From positions 63,781,624 through 63,845,623 of the forward strand of contig NC_133777.1 of NCBI RefSeq assembly GCF_003597395.2: a stretch of DNA of 64,000 nt. The letters are read 5' to 3'. Of the stretch, positions 10,984 to 21,124 are shown piece after piece. Numbering within the stretch: the stretch's first letter is position 1; each line of letters begins with the position of its first letter. Made by a program: the position numbers and the translations under genes. The notes below the pieces were generated by a model that saw only the letters and a list, made by a program, of their open reading frames with translations, was not told where the DNA came from and did not search any database. This DNA comes from Chelonoidis abingdonii. Lineage: Eukaryota > Chordata > Testudines > Testudinidae.

Positions 10984-11262
10984 AAAGGCTTATTTGCACG
11001 GATCAGCAATGTGCACTGTGGGAGTGTGATTTCTAAAGTGCACTAACTGGTCCAGGTAGATCCTGCTGATACGCACTAAAAGTTCCAAAGTGCGTTTTAC
11101 TCTAGTGCTGTTTGAAACAGTAAAGTGTATTAGGGAACTTTCAGTGTGCACTGGCGGGGTCTACACAGACCAACTAATACACAATGTGTTAGTGAGCTTT
11201 CAAAATCACACCCACATAGTGTACATTGCTGCTTTGTGTCCACAAGCCCTGAAGCTTAATAG
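10984..11262. mobile_element. Fold-back MITE inside the candidate AP4E1 3' UTR
   Basis: About 280 bp with long imperfect inverted arms. The left arm (10984-11050) includes CAGCAATGTGCACTGTGGGA. The right arm (about 11180-11262) reads back as CAGCAATGTACACTATGTGG. Each arm then reads a GTGTGATTT...AAAGTGCACTAAC-like block. Non-coding. Confidence 0.6.
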
Positions 11263-12358
11263 ATCTAATCAGCCTAGCATGCATGCTGTGTGTGTCTGGA
11301 TTGTTTCTCCCCTTCTTTGCCACTACCATTCCCAAAACCCAGCACCTAGGCCTTGGAATCCTGTGATCTGCATTTATTTAGATCACATCACTTTCTCGCA
11401 CAACTTTACAATAATTCACAAGTGGCTATTTTTTCTTTAATTTGAGAAGAATTGACATTTGTGCAAACAATGTTTGCAAGTGTGGCATACAAAGGAAATG
11501 GGATTCTACGTCAATTTGCATTATCCTTATGCTATTTTTATATTGAAAAGGAAACCTTCGGAGGTATCTTAAAATTCTCTGTTTTCATCTGGCAAACATC
11601 AGTGTTGGAGGAAAGAAAAGTATTAATTGTTTTTATTTTGCCTCATTTTTGTTAAATGTTCATAAAATCATATAAAAATGTAATTTTGATACACCAGTGA
11701 TTAAAAAGTTAGTTTTAATAACTTCTTTTAGAGGTTAAGCCAATTGTCTTATATTACCACAGGTACTATGATGTAAGAAAAGATCTTTTGGTCACTGCTA
11801 TTACAATACCCTCTAATTGAGGGATTTATTAAAGTGCACTAAATCTCTAAATATATTAAACATTCTGCATATATTAAATAATGTATATTTAATGCTCTGG
11901 GACAATTTGTATGAATGAAAGCTTATTTTAATTTCCCTGCTAGTATAGAATGTAAATCAACTTCGGTGCTATAATTGGATTTCAGTGTATTATAAAAAGT
12001 TACAGTAATATCTGTTCTGGCCTATGCATTTTTCACCATTTCTTTAATGGGATGTTGAGTCTCTTCTGATATGAAGCAAACCAGTAATGCCTTCTGTTTT
12101 ACTTGTAAGTGTGATGCTCCTCTTTATCCTTACTTTTTTCCACCTTAGTTTGTTTAATTTAACTATATAGTTAATGCACTTTGAGCTGTAAATATGCAGA
12201 TTCTGAGAAAACAATGAAGGACCTTATGTTCCTCTGACATAAAGGGGTTTGTGCGCTTGTATCCGAGGTACAGCCTTTATTTTTAGATTGTCCACCAAAA
12301 CCATTGTGTTAATCTCTCATTGTGTTTACACTTTTCTGTAATTTAATAATGTGCGTGT

Positions 12359-12364
12359 AATAAA
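12359..12364 (+). promoter_or_regulatory. Candidate distal poly(A) signal (AATAAA), AP4E1
   Basis: Exact AATAAA within GTGTAATAAAATCTCC, preceded by T/A-rich sequence with TGTA motifs at 12335-12355. This is the most convincing 3'-end candidate between AP4E1 and the repeat-rich intergenic DNA. Confidence 0.4.
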
Positions 12365-12380
12365 ATCTCCAGCCCAGTTT

Positions 12381-13302
12381 TACAGCTGTTTTAACTGGAC
12401 ATATGTCTTTGGTGCTGTGTACCTTAACAGTGGTACTATTAGAATAATGGCATTTAATATCATTGAAGAATTGTTCCCCACGTAGATGATTTGTAATTTA
12501 ATGGCTGCAGGTCTAGGCTACAACTGCCAAGAGATTAAGTAAAAGACAGAAAAATGCTCTGTCTATATGGCAAGCATTGTGTACATAAAAATTACATGAG
12601 ATGTGTTAGCAAGCAGAGGCAGAAGTGCCTGTTTTTACAGAATTACAAAAACGTACTTGCTGAATGACAGAGTACTAGCCCTCATTAGGATTGTTCTCTC
12701 TCTGTGCAACAAAATAGTGACAAAGAACGTAGCATATGTATTTCACTAGGTTTGCTCACCATGGCAATTAGTAATGACAAGTATTCCAGCTTCAAGTACT
12801 ATATACAAAATGTAGATATCACATTATCCTTGGGTCTATTCTTTCAGCAGCATTTTTTATCCAATGGCTTCTTCATATCATTTTTGGAATTGAGCCACTT
12901 TATGATCTAGGCACCACAGGAAAATTGTGTGGTTGAGCATTTATGCTTTCATCATTTGTAGAGTTGATTAGTGCAATGGTGGTGTCGCCTACAAGAAAAA
13001 CTAGACAGTGCTTCGGCTGTTGGTATGCTGTGATCACAGCCTATCTTGTGGATATTGTCTCATTGTATCTTTGTACTCCCCTGTCTACCTCTCTTCAGGG
13101 CAGGGGCTATCAGCTTTGAGCTTGCTGTTCATATGGCACATGGCTAATAGAGTTTGGGGCAGGAACTGGGAATTTTGGGGCTCCAAATCTGGCCCTGAAT
13201 GCATCTGTTCCTGAACAAGTCAGTTGTACCTCTCTGCATCAACTTCCTGATCTGTAAAACGGAGGGCGGTGGTCAGATGGATATAGTGGGGTTTATTTAA
13301 GT
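12381..13302. other. Intergenic DNA, no gene seen
   Basis: AT-rich intergenic sequence. A MIR-like piece at about 13205-13275 (+) contains the motif CTTCCTGATCTGTAAAACGG. Nothing else recognised. Confidence 0.5.
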
Positions 13303-13635
13303 CAGTGGTTCCCAAACTTGTTCTGCCGCTTGTGCAGGGAAAGCCCCTGGAGGGCTGGGCTAGTTTGTTTACCTGCTGCGTCCGCAGGTTTAGCTGATCG
13401 CAGCTCCCAGTGGCCACGGTTCACTGCTCCAGGCTAATGGGAGCTGCTGGAAGCGGCGTGGGCTGAGGGACGTACTGGCTGCCGCTTCCAGCAGGTCCCA
13501 TGGGCCTGGAGCGGTGAACTGCAGCCAGTGGGAGCCGTAATCGGCCGAACCTGCAGCCACGGCAGGTAAACAAACCGGCCCAGCCCGCCAGGGGCTTTCC
13601 CTGTACAAGCGGCGGAACAAGTTTGGGAACCACTG
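13303..13635. mobile_element. hAT-type fold-back MITE (palindromic)
   Basis: 333 bp, GC-rich. The termini are CAGTGGTTCCCAAACTTGTT and its inverted copy ending GGGAACCACTG, the classic hAT-type ends. The two halves are near inverted copies of each other for most of their length (for example GTTCTGCCGCTTGTGCAGGG at the left against CCCTGTACAAGCGGCGGAAC at the right). The flanks ATTTAAGT and ATTTAGAT match at 6 of 8 positions, consistent with an old 8-bp target duplication. The open frames inside are by-products of the palindrome. Confidence 0.85.
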
Positions 13636-14063
13636 ATTTAGATAATTCTACAACAATTTATATTGTCCTTAATCTAATTTTTATAATGAAAACCTTTTAA
13701 GAGATTAAGAGTTCTCACCTGGCAACCACATCAGTGCTGTAGGGAAATAAACACTCTTCCTATTTTGTTTTGTCTTTTGTATAACACTTAAAGGATGCTT
13801 TACAAAATAATATAAGTATTATTATTTATATAATTCCAGTTTTAAATAGCCCACCTTTGTTACTTGTGTTTTGTACTGATTAATTCACTATGATCCCAGC
13901 TGTGAGATTTGGAAACCTGAGCCTTTATAAGACAAAGGAAATTTTGCCTTACCTGTTCAAGTTCCCTACTTTTAAAAGAATGTAGACACTAATCTGTTCC
14001 ACCCTGTCATATTTTTTTTAATTAGGTAGTGCAAACCACAGACATAGTTTCTATATTAAATGT

Positions 14064-14690
14064 CTGGTTCTTCTTCAAGGGCTTCTGTGTATTCCCATGT
14101 GTGAGAGCCAAGCTCTAGAATTGAGGTGCAGAACTATATAAAAAAGCAGTGTCCACTGCGAGGTGCCAGGAGTGTCTCTGTTAAGATGATGTAATCACTA
14201 CTTCTGTGGAAGGGAGCACACCTCTTTCTTTTGCCTCCAACGCAGAGAGCTAAACAGAACTCTTTCATATGTCTGTAGGCTAATTAGCTAGCCTTAGACT
14301 TGGTTTGGTAAAATGGTGCTACAATCCATTTCTGCCTAGAACACCTTGTCCATTGTCCTCTGCAGGGCACTGCTTGCTAATCTCCCACAAGTGGGAATGT
14401 CCAGAGGCTTACTAGTAAGTGTTCCTCAAAAATTGCCTCTGTGCCTTCAAACTACCCACCCGCTGCCTTCTGTGCCCTGTAGTGCTGTGTGTTGCAGGAC
14501 TCTGCGGCTAGGGAGAAGGAACTGATGTGTGGGAGGAGTGTATTCCCATATTTAGATTGAGCAGATGACTTCATCCTAGTACAAGGGCACTCCTGCAGCC
14601 CCAGCAGATAACAGCATTTTTATATAGTTCTGCAGCTCAACACTAGAGGTGCTGTGCTGAAGAACAGCAGTTACGAGTAAGTAACCCGTT
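14064..14690. mobile_element. Fold-back element with about 120-bp inverted arms
   Basis: The left arm (14064-14184) and right arm (14578-14690) are imperfect inverted copies. The left reads GGTTCTTCTTCAAGGGCTTC, then AGGTGCAGAACTATATAAA. The right reads back as ...CTGTTCTTCAGC..., then GAGCTGCAGAACTATATAAA. The interior of about 390 bp is non-coding. The superfamily is undetermined. Confidence 0.65.
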
Positions 14691-14699
14691 TTTAAAACC

Positions 14700-16120
14700 G
14701 TCTTCTGTGTTTCAGCAATATCCTAGAGTTATTGCAAGTTTAGAGTTTATGGGCAATTCTGTGACGACAGCCTGTCCTGTGCTTAACAATCTGATTGACA
14801 ATTTTGAAGCTGCCACCATGCCTGTGGAAGGAAGGAAACCACATTGTGCGGGTTGACAGGACATAAAATAATTGTCAAGGTGAAATTCTCTCTCTTACTG
14901 GGCACAGGATTTCCCTTTATTTCTGCTAATTCCCCTTTCGTCTCACTTGTCACTCTCCCCAAAACTAAGATTTGCAGTCAGTGGAATGAGGGAAATATTT
15001 TTTTAAAATAATGTCTGAGACCCATCCATCTTCTCTCCAGTGTCTGTGAAAAGATCATTAATGCAGCTATAAAGCTACAGTCGCCATTGCAGGCTGTGTA
15101 GTCTCATGTGAAGGCAAAGCAAGAGAAAGATAGATGGCATTAGTGTGTACAGGATATAGGAATCACTTCACATGAACTTTCTTCCCTGGACCTGCTCTGT
15201 AACTCCCTGCTGCACAGATTTTGTGTTGTCAGCTTCTGAAAGTTTAAAACCAGGGGGCAGTAGACGTGTGTGTCAAACCGAGCACTAATTATGTGCTTAA
15301 CCACCATTTACAAGACTATCCACATTCTAATGTGGTTGTATTTAAAGCTTATACACTTATCTTTAAACACTGTACTTTTTCTTGCATGATTCTGCATTTA
15401 TGTGCACATCTGCATTTGATCTTTTCCTTGTAATTTATTGGTTTATTAGTTGGCATAGTATAAATTATTTCTAAAAAGCCCACAACATACATGCTGCGTT
15501 CACTCTTCCTACGAATCTACTGGAACACAGATTCATAAGTATGAATAGATCTGATTGAGACTTTACCTGAAGGTCAGAAATAGCCACCAGGCTTTTATTT
15601 AAAATAGGGATATTTTGCTGTGTTTTGTAACTTGTGCAAAACCTCAATGTTGTGTCTGCATTTTAGCACTTATGCTTGAAGAATTGTGTCAGGCTGGCTT
15701 TTAAAGCTACTTTGTAGTTAGAGAAAATGTAATTATTGACGTGTAGGATTTTGACTCATAGTCTGACTGAACCAGGATGACACAACTTCCTTTTGGTGTT
15801 TTATTGTGAACTAAGGGCTCTTTGACATTTTTTGCAAGTTGCTACAGAAACAAAGACAATGAAATCTTTGCAAATTAGATTTTATATACAGTGTACATCA
15901 GAGGGCACTGAATATACTTTAATTGTCCCATGTAAATAGAACTGAGTTGTAGAGATGGGAGAAGTTGAACAGTTTTCTAAAGAGGACAGATATTTTACAA
16001 CATTTAGCAAAGTCAATGGTTATTTTCCATCTGACATTCATAATTAGCCAGTTCTTGCAAAGTGCCCACGTTGTAATAGAGTTAAAGAAGGAGATAGTCA
16101 GACCTCACAAGAGCATTCCA
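14700..16120. other. Intergenic DNA, no gene seen
   Basis: Mostly unique-looking AT-rich sequence. No coding frame, RNA gene or clear transposon was recognised. Confidence 0.5.
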
Positions 16121-16386
16121 AGGCCAGATCTACACTAAACTTACATCAGTAGAGCTACATCATTCAGGGATATGAAAAATCTACATCCTTCAGCAACGCA
16201 GTTACATTGACCCTAACAGCAATGTAAATAGCACTATGTTGGTGGGGAGGGCTTCAACATAGCTACAACTGCTCATGGAGGTAGATTAACTATGCCAAGG
16301 GGACAAGATCTCCTGTCGACCTAGTAGTGTCTTCACTAAAGTGCTACAGTGGTGCCTCTGCAGTGTTTTAAGTGTAGACCTGCCCT
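16121..16386. mobile_element. hAT-like MITE with TCTACACT ends
   Basis: About 266 bp with inverted ends: left AGGCCAGATCTACACTAAAC, right reading back as AGGGCAGGTCTACACTTAAA. Non-coding. It looks like the same family as the element at 46038-46317 (shared ACTTACAT..GTA and GTAGCT stretches). Confidence 0.7.
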
Positions 16387-16399
16387 AAAACTTCTATTT

Positions 16400-17880
16400 T
16401 TGCATACTTGCCACTGTGTAGTAATTCATCCTTCTTTTGATGCTGATAGTTGCTACTTGGTTAGAGAAGAGGCTGTTGGGGGAAAAAATCCTGTTCCTTC
16501 TGGCTGCATTTGCAGTCCTGCTTTTGCACTCTCAATACACATTTTATCTTTTTTAGTTGTTATTTTTTTCTCAGATAGTCTGGAAATATTTTAATGAGAC
16601 ATCTGAATAGGAATACCCATCATATCTATTGTATTTCTAAATATAGATTCAAACTGCCCTATTGCAATTACATTATATCCCTTCCCATAAGTCTCTATCT
16701 TTGCTCATCCCATAATTTGGATAGGAGCAGAGAATTGATCTGTTTAATGGACAATAGTCATTTTGGTGGTTGTATTTAGTACCCAGATATTACATTGATA
16801 CTTTCCTTGCAAATGCTTGAGACACCCATTTTTTAGACACCTGTGTTTAAACCTGCTGTATTGACGCCTATCAGCTGACTGATCTCTTTCTGGCATAAAA
16901 CAACTTGAAATCCTTGCTCAATGTGTGTCTCTCCCTCTCTTTGACACTGTTACTTATCTAACATTCTACATATGGGAGGGGAAATAAACCTAGTTCTACC
17001 ATCTATTGTAAGTCTTTCTTTTGCAATATTATTGCTGATATGAGACTCTTGTACTGTAGCTTCCAATTTCATTGAATCCCAGTTGCTCATACACCATATT
17101 CTACAACATATTTGCAATAAGTAAGACAGCATCTATTCATTACTATTTATTGTGCTTCATATTGTTTAATAGACAGACTGCATTATGAATGCCACTAGCC
17201 ACCTTCTCAGGATGTTCTGAATCTATTACATACAGAAAATATTTGACACAAGTTTTAATGTAAACAAGAATGAAGTGAAGAATATTGTGTCTAATCTTCT
17301 GCCTTATATACCAGTTTGAAAGCAGTGGTTTATTATAAGCAGGACTGGTAAACGGTGTGTGACACTTCCTTTTAGTTGCTCATAACTTTGACGAACTTTA
17401 ATCATTTAGGCTGAAATTTTCCATGCTGAGTCTACCTAAGGCCGAAAGCTTTGGAAAATTTCAGCCAAAACAATTCAGAGAATGAGACTAGGGAAAAATT
17501 CCATGTTTTGTCCATGTTAAAAAAAAATACTGACAAACCTTTTCTTTGAAATGCTCTAGTGCCCCCTTTTGTTGGAGTGGGAACTTGAAATTTGGCAGGA
17601 TGCCTGACTGTGTCAGGAATGTGCCTTTTGCCACCCCTCCAAAAAAAAGTTTGCCCAAATTTGGCCAAATTGTAAGGCTTGGAAATATTGCTGTTTGCAC
17701 ATGCCCCTTAAATTTTAGCAGCTAAATTTCCCAAAGATTCTGTCCACACTGAGCATACTCAAGCCTGGAGCTGAGCAGGACTTTCCTTGCAATTGTAGTT
17801 CTGAGCTACTTTCAGCTGTACCTAATCTGTGCAATTAAACTGAGAGCATATCTCAGTGACCACCTGATTGGCCTAAGCAG
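16400..17880. other. Intergenic DNA with an A/T-rich dispersed repeat
   Basis: No gene seen. At about 17345-17710 there is sequence of the type GGCTGAAATTTTCCATGC...GGAAAATTTCAGCCAAAAC (an inverted pair at 17410-17427 and 17453-17470). It probably belongs to a dispersed repeat. Confidence 0.4.
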
Positions 17881-17889
17881 TGTGCTGTG

Positions 17890-18350
17890 AATGTGGAGGG
17901 GATGAGAGTCAGAACTTTGAGAGGGGAGGGGGAAATGGAAGCCGGGACTGGAAGCAGGCATAGAGGGGGAGAGGAAAAGTAGGTGTTGGGGTAAGGGGGA
18001 AACGGAGCTGGGGGGATGGGGACTGGCTGGGCAAGGGGAATGGAAGCTGGGGAGGGAAGTGTGTGGGGTGAGGGGACTGGGAGTCACTGAATGGAGGGAA
18101 GACTGTCAGATTAGGAGTCAAAGGGGAGACTGGGAAGGAGAACCAGTGGTGGAGAGGACACAGGGCTGGAATGCATGGGGAGAACTTTAACAAAAAACTA
18201 GGGCTGGGACACTGAGATTGGACAAGGAGCCTGGGGAGGGAGATTGGGACTCAGTCAGTGGGGACAGGAAATGTGAGAAAGGGGCACTGGAGGCTGAAGT
18301 GGCAGGTGAGAGAGATTGGCCAACGAGCCGAGGCAACTGGGACTAGCTGG
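17890..18350 (+). repeat. Purine-rich degenerate minisatellite-like tract
   Basis: About 460 bp with strong G/A bias on the + strand. It is built from loosely repeated phrases such as GGGACTGG, GGAAGCTGGGGA and GGGGAGA with irregular spacing. The Pro/Ser-rich - strand frames across it are composition shadows. It runs straight into the repeat at 18359. Confidence 0.55.
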
Positions 18351-18358
18351 GCAAAGAG

Positions 18359-18613
18359 CAGGGCTGCCCAGAGGATTCAGGGGGCCTGGGGCAAACCAGG
18401 GGAGCTGCGGCACTTGTATTCACCCAGCGGCGGCCCGGGTCTTTGGCGGCATTTCAGCGGCGGGGGACCCTTCAGTCACTCTGTGTCTTCGGCAGCACCG
18501 AAGGGCCCCCCACCGCTGAAATGCTGCAGAAAACCCAGACTGCTGCTGGGCCAGGGTTCGCGGAGCTCCTGTGGGCCCAGGGCAAATTGCTCCACTTGTG
18601 CCCCCCGCCCTAG
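18359..18613. mobile_element. GC-rich hAT-like repeat, family also at 62.5 kb
   Basis: It starts CAGGGCTGCCCAGAGGATTC, as does the element at 62513 (CAGGGCCACCCAGAGGATTC), and then both read GGGGGCCTGGGGCAAA. The 3' parts also match (CAAATTGCYCCACTTG). Inside lies an inverted pair: GGCATTTCAGCGGCGGGG at the left and CCCCACCGCTGAAATGCTGC at the right. Non-coding. Confidence 0.65.
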
Positions 18614-19174
18614 CAAAGAGACTAGGTATGGATACTAGGGCTGGGGGAAGACTGGGACGGGGAGTCCAGAACGATGTGTGGAAAGGCACCTCCTCAGCTT
18701 TGGTTCAGAGCTTCCCCCTCTGGCCTGGGTAAGTCAGCCCCCCACTCTGGATGGTGTTTGTTCTCCCTGCTCATGCCATACCTAGCCCTGAGGGGGATGC
18801 GCCAGAGGGGAGTCTGATTTTCCACACTTGTGCTATTAAATAAAGAGCAATGGTGTTTTAAAATCCTCTGCAAAGGCTATTGGCCCACACGTATCCCTAA
18901 AAATGTCAACATTTTAGGTGGAATTCTGGGGAACGTGCAAGAGCTGCGGGGAAGTGTGGGAAAGACAGCACTAGTTTCAGGGCCTAGGCAATTGTACTGC
19001 AGGGTCCTCACTGCAAAGAGGGGCACCAGCCATGTCATCTGCTTGTGGAGTGAAAGCCTAGAAGCCAGGAACAGAGCCTAAACTCTGCCTGGTATCAGCT
19101 CTGGGCATATGGGACTCAGCATTTGGATCCCCTCACAGCAGTGAGGCAAGTGTCCAGCAGGAGGAGCTAGTCCA

Positions 19175-19262
19175 CCTCTGTGAAATACTCTTCTCACAGG
19201 GATGTTGTGAAAATCAATTCATGAATGTTTGTGAAGTACTCAGGAACAATAGAGTGCCACAG
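19175..19262 (+). repeat. MIR/L2-type SINE fragment
   Basis: Contains CTCACAGGGATGTTGTGAAA followed by a TCATGAATGTTTGTGAAGTACTC block. This resembles the core of MIR-like amniote SINEs (GGGTTGTTGTGAGGAT...GTGCTCAG). Recognition is from memory. Confidence 0.4.
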
Positions 19263-19668
19263 AAAACCCTGTGAGGAAACTACCAATTCTGCCTGCAGAA
19301 CAATGTTTGAATAGTGTATAGTAACTAAGGCTTGTGGCCACACTGAATCATGGTGAAGAAAACAAAACACTGAATAGCCGCTTGTTATGTGATCACTGTC
19401 CATCCTGTGCATTGAGTGAGGCAAGGGTCCTGTGGGGGGAAAAAACAGTGTATGATCATGTAATTAGAGTTATTCTAATTCATATGCACAATGGGGCCAA
19501 ATTAAGGTGCAGACAGCCTTAATTCTGGCATTTCCTCACTTTTGACTTTGGAACCCTACTAATGTTCTTTTAATGTAGTTTTTGAATATGTTTTATATTG
19601 GTATATACTGTGTGCTGAAATTCCTATGCATGGTGGTATTGGTTGCACTTGCATAGACACTTAAAGCT

Positions 19669-19832
19669 GATAGAATATAGGGTTGAAAGGGACCTCAAGA
19701 GGTCATCTAGTCCAGCCCCTTGCTCAAAGTAGGATGAATCCCCATGTCCCTAAATGGCCCCCTCAAGGATTGAGCTCACAACCCTGCATTTAGCAGGCCA
19801 ATTCTCAAACCACTGAGCTATCCATCCCCCCC
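19669..19832 (-). mobile_element. Turtle tRNA-derived SINE (tortoise Pol III/SINE type)
   Basis: Reverse-strand copy of the SINE at 41432-41595. Read on the - strand it begins with ATAGCTCAGTGGTTTGAGAA (A box) and passes through GGTTGTGAGCTCAATCC (B box) and GAGGGGGCCA. It ends in the CR1-like tail GAGGTCCCTTTCAACCCTAT. Essentially full length and diverged by several substitutions. Confidence 0.9.
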
Positions 19833-19934
19833 TGCATGATTTAATAATCATTGTTTGATCTAAAGAAACAACTGATACTAAAAGTTCTGAATTCGCCTAT
19901 GAACTTTGTTTGATAATTATACAGTCGATGGGCT

Positions 19935-20768
19935 TGTTCACACCACACTTGCCCTGAAAGGGTTAATGCAGACTGAGAAGGAGGCTAATGAACCTGACTG
20001 ACCACAGCTGAGTGGAATCAGGTGGCCAAGTAATCCCCTGACTGAGGGAGCCCAGCTGCGGAGGAAGGAGCTGGGCTGGGTTTGTAAGGACAGGAAATTG
20101 GAAGTAGAGGGAAAATCTGTGGTGATGCCCTGGGAGAAGGTAGGAGTGTTTGGAAGCTGCAGAGGCAGGTAGCTCACACTTACTTCCATAGGTAGGGGAA
20201 GTAGGGGTGCTAGTTGCTGCCCCTGCACACCTGGGGTCCTGGCCTCAGCTCAGGGGGTAAGGGGACTGGTTTTCAGCACGCCCACTATTAAAAATGTTCC
20301 AGAACCACTGGTTATTTCCTGGATGGGAGGAAGAGGTTGACAAACCCTGAGAGTGGGGACTGCCGGAAGGAAGGAAAGGGCTCAGGGAAAGGCAGGAAAG
20401 TTCAGGAGGGAACAGATCTTGGCTGTTGACTAGAAGTTCCCTGAGCTAGAATCTGGAGTAGAGGGTAGGCCTCAGTTCCCCTGCCAGTCACTGTGGGAGT
20501 GGCACCAGGGGGAGAGAATGGGAAGGCTGCCTGAGACTGCTAGTGTGGAGAGAGACTTTGATACCCCAAAAGGAAAAATGTATGTAATGACCTGGCCAAG
20601 GCCCGAGTCACACAGAGGCAGCTCCTGGACTGAGAGAGGGATTATGGACCGAGAGAGAAGGATGGAGAGATGCCATGCCACTGCGGGAAGGAGCATTGAT
20701 CCTGCAAAGCTAATTCCCAGAATGGTCAGGAGACACCATCCTAGTGGTGAGTAGAGCAACCCATCACA
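19935..20768. repeat. LTR-like dispersed repeat, copy A (related to 38760-39327)
   Basis: About 0.83 kb of non-coding, purine-rich sequence. Its right half matches the repeat at 38760-39327 block by block. Shared blocks are TAGAGGGTAGGCCTCAGTTC / TAGAGGGCAGGCCTGGGTTC, CACAGAGGCAGCTCCTGGA / GAAGAGGCAGCTGCAGCTCC, and an ACCCATCACA / CCCCATGACA right end. TG...CA ends suggest a solo LTR, but short inverted ends would also suit another element class. There is no primer-binding site or coding region. The left boundary is approximate. Confidence 0.5.
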
Positions 20769-21099
20769 AGGAGCAAAATGAAAACTGAAAGGAAACCAAA
20801 AATACAGTAATCACAAATCATTTAATCCATAAATATTATGATAATACATCATATACTTGATGGGTGACTTAAACATATTATTACATACCAAGCCACCAGT
20901 ATAAAAGTAAACAATGAATATACAGGGTATACAAGTATCAAATACTTGAAAACATTTTTCCTCCACTTTAAGGCTACTAAAATTAATAAATAAAATGATA
21001 TACATTTGGCTGTTTTCTAAAATACCAGAGTCTGAATACTGATATGTGCAACACACAAAAAGAAACCACATACAGAGTATCATTTTTCTTTCAACTGTC
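20769..21099. other. AT-rich intergenic DNA
   Basis: No gene or element recognised. It contains AATAAATAAAAT at about 20986-20997 on the + strand. Confidence 0.4.
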
Positions 21100-21118
21100 C
21101 TCCTTTTCGAATGGTGGC

Positions 21119-21124
21119 TTTATT
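21119..21124 (-). promoter_or_regulatory. Candidate distal poly(A) signal, TNFAIP8L3
   Basis: The + strand reads TTTATT, which is AATAAA on the gene's strand. A + strand C-rich tract follows at about 21186-21200. This is a candidate only; the competing site is at 24158-24163. Confidence 0.25.

Larger units (their letters stand above)
9905..12380 (+). other. AP4E1: Candidate AP4E1 3' UTR
   Basis: From the stop codon to about 12.38 kb the DNA is AT-rich, has no convincing coding frame and carries few old repeats apart from a fold-back MITE at 10984-11262. Two AATAAA hexamers are candidates for the 3' end: an early one at 9953-9958, only 49 bp after the stop, and one at 12359-12364. The later one has TGTA-type motifs just upstream, as in strong poly(A) sites. 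A long 3' UTR is plausible for this gene, but the extent is inferred. Confidence 0.45.

Noticed and set aside
13390..13633. GC-rich stretch considered as a CpG-island promoter
   Set aside because: Coincides exactly with the palindromic hAT MITE at 13303-13635.
17812..18193. Two - strand Pro/Ser-rich frames of 91 and 94 codons
   Set aside because: Direct consequence of the purine-rich + strand tract; overlapping frames with the same composition and no known domain.
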